From positions 1,612,001 through 1,676,000 of the forward strand of contig CM074701.1 in the NCBI GenBank assembly GCA_037367355.1: DNA of 64,000 nucleotides. The letters are read 5' to 3'. The stretch comes from Neoscytalidium dimidiatum. Lineage: Eukaryota; Ascomycota; Dothideomycetes; Botryosphaeriales; Botryosphaeriaceae. Positions within the stretch are counted from its first letter, which is position 1, and each line of letters starts with the position of its first letter. A program made the position numbers and the translations under genes. Under the pieces are notes generated by a model, which worked only from the letters and a program-made list of their open reading frames with translations, was not told where the DNA came from and searched no databases. Of the stretch, positions 60,727-64,000 are shown in pieces.

Positions 60727-61123
60727 AAAATGTGTGAAGAAGAGGATGTGTGTTATGATACCCAGCGAGGTCTTTTTACGAAATGACGATTGAAGAATGA
60801 ATATTGGGTCCTTCGTGCAGTTGTTAGTACGACTTTTCCAGTACTGAGACGTGATAGCTACAAAGATTTTGCTGTACCAGAGAGCCTGCATCATTCAAAA
60901 GCCTTTGCATCAGTCTTATCCGAGCCCCATTTGTGTATATGGGTATGTCCAGGTGGAAATTCAGCCTCGACTTGGCAGTAGAGAGACGCTTTCGAGTAGT
61001 GAAGGCGTCCGTGCGCAGATGTCTAGCAGGCGCTTATCGATACGAAGGATGGAACTTTTTTACATGGACCTACCGGACTCCGCGACAACCGCTTCCTCCG
61101 CACGCCTCGCCGCGAAGAGCAAG
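60727..61123. other. Intergenic region between dynactin and RRP12
   Basis: This 397-bp interval holds the dynactin 3' UTR and the RRP12 promoter and leader. The reading frame of RRP12 remains open upstream of its assigned Met, but that part is not family-like. Nothing else is recognised. Confidence 0.55.
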
Positions 61124-64000
61124 ATGAGTCTGAACGAGAGGCTCGACAAGATCCGCTCCTCGCCGAAGCTGCAGAACCAGCAGCAGGTCGCTAACCACCC
61201 CTCCATCAAACCATTGTCCTCGCTGACTTTTTCGCATGCAGACGGCGGTGGTTCTCTCCGCGGTCGAAGACACGCTCCGTGATCAGAAGTCGGAATTCAC
61301 GCCCACGGCTTATTTCGCAGCCCTGCTGTCGCTTCTCGCCCAGTACATCTCGCCACAGAAGGGAATAGTCAACAAAGAGGTTGCTACCGCCGTTGTTTAT
61401 CTGCTCGATCTCGTTACGCCGCATGTGCCCGCCCCGCTCCTGCGCGCCAAATTCTCGCAAATCCTGACCAACCTCGCCCCCGCCCTGACACACCCGGAAG
61501 CCGAGGCCCCGCTGCTGCGCTCGTCGATTGGATGTCTGGAGGGGCTCTTGGTCGTGCAAGATGCGCAGGCCTGGGCGCTGCCCCAGACGCAGGTCTCTCC
61601 GCGTAGGGCCGTCGCGGGTCTGCTTACCATTGCCGTCGACCACCGCCCAAAGGTGCGCAAGCGGGCCCAGGATGCGCTGGCAAAGGTTCTGAAGAGTCCT
61701 CCACCGAGCCCGTCGCTTGACCATCCGGTCGCGGATATGTGTGCAGAGACGGCGTTGCGCTCGTTGAGGGAGATCGTGGAGGCAGCCACAAAGAATAAGA
61801 AGCACCAGCGCGCTCAGAGAGATGGCCAATCGCATGAGCCTGGTCTCATTCATGCCCTGCAGCTGATCAAGGTCATCGCATCTGCTGCGGGAGGATGGCC
61901 GAGCAAGAAGATCGACGCTCTCTGCGAGCTGCTGCTGAACATTTCGAAGTCGAGCAACGAATTCTTGACAATGGCAGCGTTCGAGGTCTTTGAGGTCATC
62001 TTCGCTGGAATGGTCGACGAGATGTCGTCTGCGAAACTTCCTCGCCTCCTGGAGGTGATCGGAGAGCTTCAACCGTCCCAGAACGACTCGCAACTCCTCC
62101 CGCCATGGATTGCTGTGCTCTCGCGCGGTTATGATGTCGCCGCCCAGGTTGAGCCCGAGGAGACCTTCCAGAAGTTGCCTGACTTGTTCACGATGATGTC
62201 CAACTTCCTTGCCTCGGCCTCGCACAACATTCGGATATCCGCGTCGGAGGGAATGATTTCGTTCTTGGCCAATTGCATCCCCGATAGCGTCCTCCTGGAA
62301 CCCTCTATATACGACGAGAAAGTCTTGGAAAAATTAGCGAAGAATTCGGCAGACCTGCTTAGCGTTAAGTACCAGGCTGCATGGATGGAGGTCTTCAACG
62401 TCCTGGGTGCCATGTTTGATGCCTTCCGCTGGCGGGCTGCTCCGATCATGTCGAGTGTTGTCAAGACTGTTGGGGACTTGAGAAGCAACGAATCATTTAT
62501 GGGCAAGAAGGAGGCTGATGAGGTCCTTGGGAAGGCGATTCGGGCAATGGGTCCTGATAATGTCCTGGAAATCTTGCCTTTGAACCTGCACAAGCCGGTC
62601 GCCGGTCAGCCTGGACGCGCTTGGCTGCTTCCAATTCTGAGAGATTCTGTGGCGAATGCAAGGCTTGCGCACTTCCGTTCCGAGATGGTGCCCCTCAGTG
62701 AGGCCATGTTCCAAAGAGTGCTCAACCACGGCAATGCTGAGAAGACGATGGAGGTCAAGATTTTTGAGACCATCGTTAATCAGACTTGGGCCACTCTTCC
62801 CGGATACTGCGACTTGCCCGTTGATCTGACAGAAGCTTTCGATCAGAGCTTTGCTGAGATGATCGCAAATCTCCTGTATCAGCAGGTTGAGCTCCGGACA
62901 GACCTCTGCAGAGCACTTCAGAATCTGGTGGAGTCGAACAAAGCCATCGCTGAGATTGATGGCGAGGATGATCTCGTAGCTCAGTCCAGGGTCTCCAAGA
63001 CAGATGCACAGAAGAATTTGGAGTACCTTTCGAGCTTTGCATCGAACATTCTCGCGGTTCTTTTCAATGTCTACAACCAGACTCTCCCGCAGTCCCGGGG
63101 GAATATCCTGAACTGCATCAATGCATATCTCAGCATTACTCCGGCTTCCGAGCTGATGGAGACCTTCACCCGCGTCGCGACCATGCTCGAGCAGTCTTTG
63201 AACGAAGGCGGCTCGCAAACACAAGCAGACAAGCAGAAGGATAAGAAGACCGCGGATAAGATGCCTCCGGCCAGCCATACTTTGATGGATCTTGTCATCA
63301 CGATTTCGATATATCTGCCTCGGGAGAGTTTTGCCACCCTCTTCAATATTGCAACTCTGATGATCAACAAAGAAGATGATCCCCAGCTACAAAAGAAGGC
63401 TTACAAGCTTATTCCACGTCTCGCGGAATCGGAACTTGGCCGTGCTGCCCTTCTAGAACGGAATTCTGAGCTGCAGAAACTACTTCTTGATAGTGCACCT
63501 AAGGCCTCTAGTCCTGCTAAGCGTGATCGCATGGCTGCTCTCACACAGGTCGTCGAATATCTGCCTAAGTCCGACCTGCATTTCATTCCCTCTATTATTT
63601 CCGAAGTTGTTATCGGTTGTAAAGAAGTTAATGAGAAGGCAAGAACAGCTGCGTTTGACTTGCTTGTCCTGATGGGCGAGAAAATGCAGCAGGGCGGTAC
63701 TGTTGTCCAGTCCAAGATCCCGCTCATGGACGAAAGCGCGCCAACAGTGCCTGCTAGTCTTGAGGAATTCGTAACGATGATGTCTGCCGGTCTTGCAGGC
63801 TCAACGCCTCACATGATCAGCGCATCCATCACTGGCATCACTCGCATTTTGTACCAATTCCGCACTTCGCTGCCCGAAGCGGTCATCACTGACCTTGTTC
63901 AAACAATGGACCTTTTCCTCACTTCCGCTAACCGAGAAATTGTACGGTCAGTCCTCGGCTTCGTCAAGGTCTCGGTCATCTCCCTTCCGGGCAGCATCAT
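61124..64000 (+). CDS. RRP12: Ribosome biogenesis/export factor RRP12, 5' part (runs off right edge)
   Basis: RRP12 is a large HEAT/ARM-repeat protein needed for maturation and nuclear export of both ribosomal subunits. Exon 1 (61124-61186) encodes MSLNERLDKIRSS and ends LQNQQQ. A 55-nt intron with a CTGAC branch site ends GCATGCAG, and exon 2 runs from 61242 past the window end with no stop, giving about 940 residues here. The N-terminal block AVEDTLRDQKSEFTPTAYFAALLSLL and the repeated helical units such as RPKVRKRAQDALAKVL fit the NUC173/RRP12 family. Full-length members have about 1250-1300 residues, so roughly the last quarter is outside the window. The donor GTCGCT is weak, but its position is fixed by the conserved protein on both sides. 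Confidence 0.9.

Overview
The window is nuclear DNA of a filamentous ascomycete (Pezizomycotina). Protein genes are interrupted by short introns, mostly 41-73 nt, with GT-AG ends and CTRAC-type branch sites. The gene set is fungal: an intracellular GH51 arabinofuranosidase, a Uds1 septation protein, an AMA1-type APC/C activator, a peroxisomal ABCD half-transporter and a p150 dynactin. A dothideomycete is my guess, but nothing in the sequence fixes the class. I found no tRNA, rRNA, CRISPR array or intact transposon.

Layout. 1-5.1 kb: the 5' part of a mitochondrial carrier gene (minus, cut by the left edge), head-to-head with mitochondrial phenylalanyl-tRNA synthetase, then an aldehyde dehydrogenase convergent with the synthetase. 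5.1-14.9 kb: sparse, with a small SnoaL-like protein and a secreted Ser-run/Cys-rich protein. 15.0-18.5 kb: a long coiled-coil protein. 21.8-23.7 kb: the Uds1 protein in four exons. 23.7-34.7 kb: about 11 kb where I recognise no gene, GC-rich at its left end with several short tandem repeats.

34.7-64 kb is gene-dense: the Rab geranylgeranyltransferase alpha subunit (BET4, broken here by a perfect 68-bp tandem duplication), a divergent APC/C activator, ribosomal protein S6 divergent from PRPP synthetase, an MFS sugar transporter divergent from the GH51 arabinofuranosidase, an F-box protein, an SDR oxidoreductase, the peroxisomal ABC half-transporter, p150 dynactin and RRP12 (cut by the right edge).

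Most genes are unrelated housekeeping functions. Groupings that may matter are the transporter-arabinofuranosidase divergent pair (sugar release and uptake), the S6-PRPP synthetase pair (growth functions on a 328-bp shared upstream region) and the mitochondrial carrier-PheRS pair. I did not find a convincing undescribed multi-gene system. The most notable anomaly is the BET4 duplication; next are the secreted Ser-run/Cys-rich protein, a hairpin inside an S6 intron and paired palindromes between two convergent genes.
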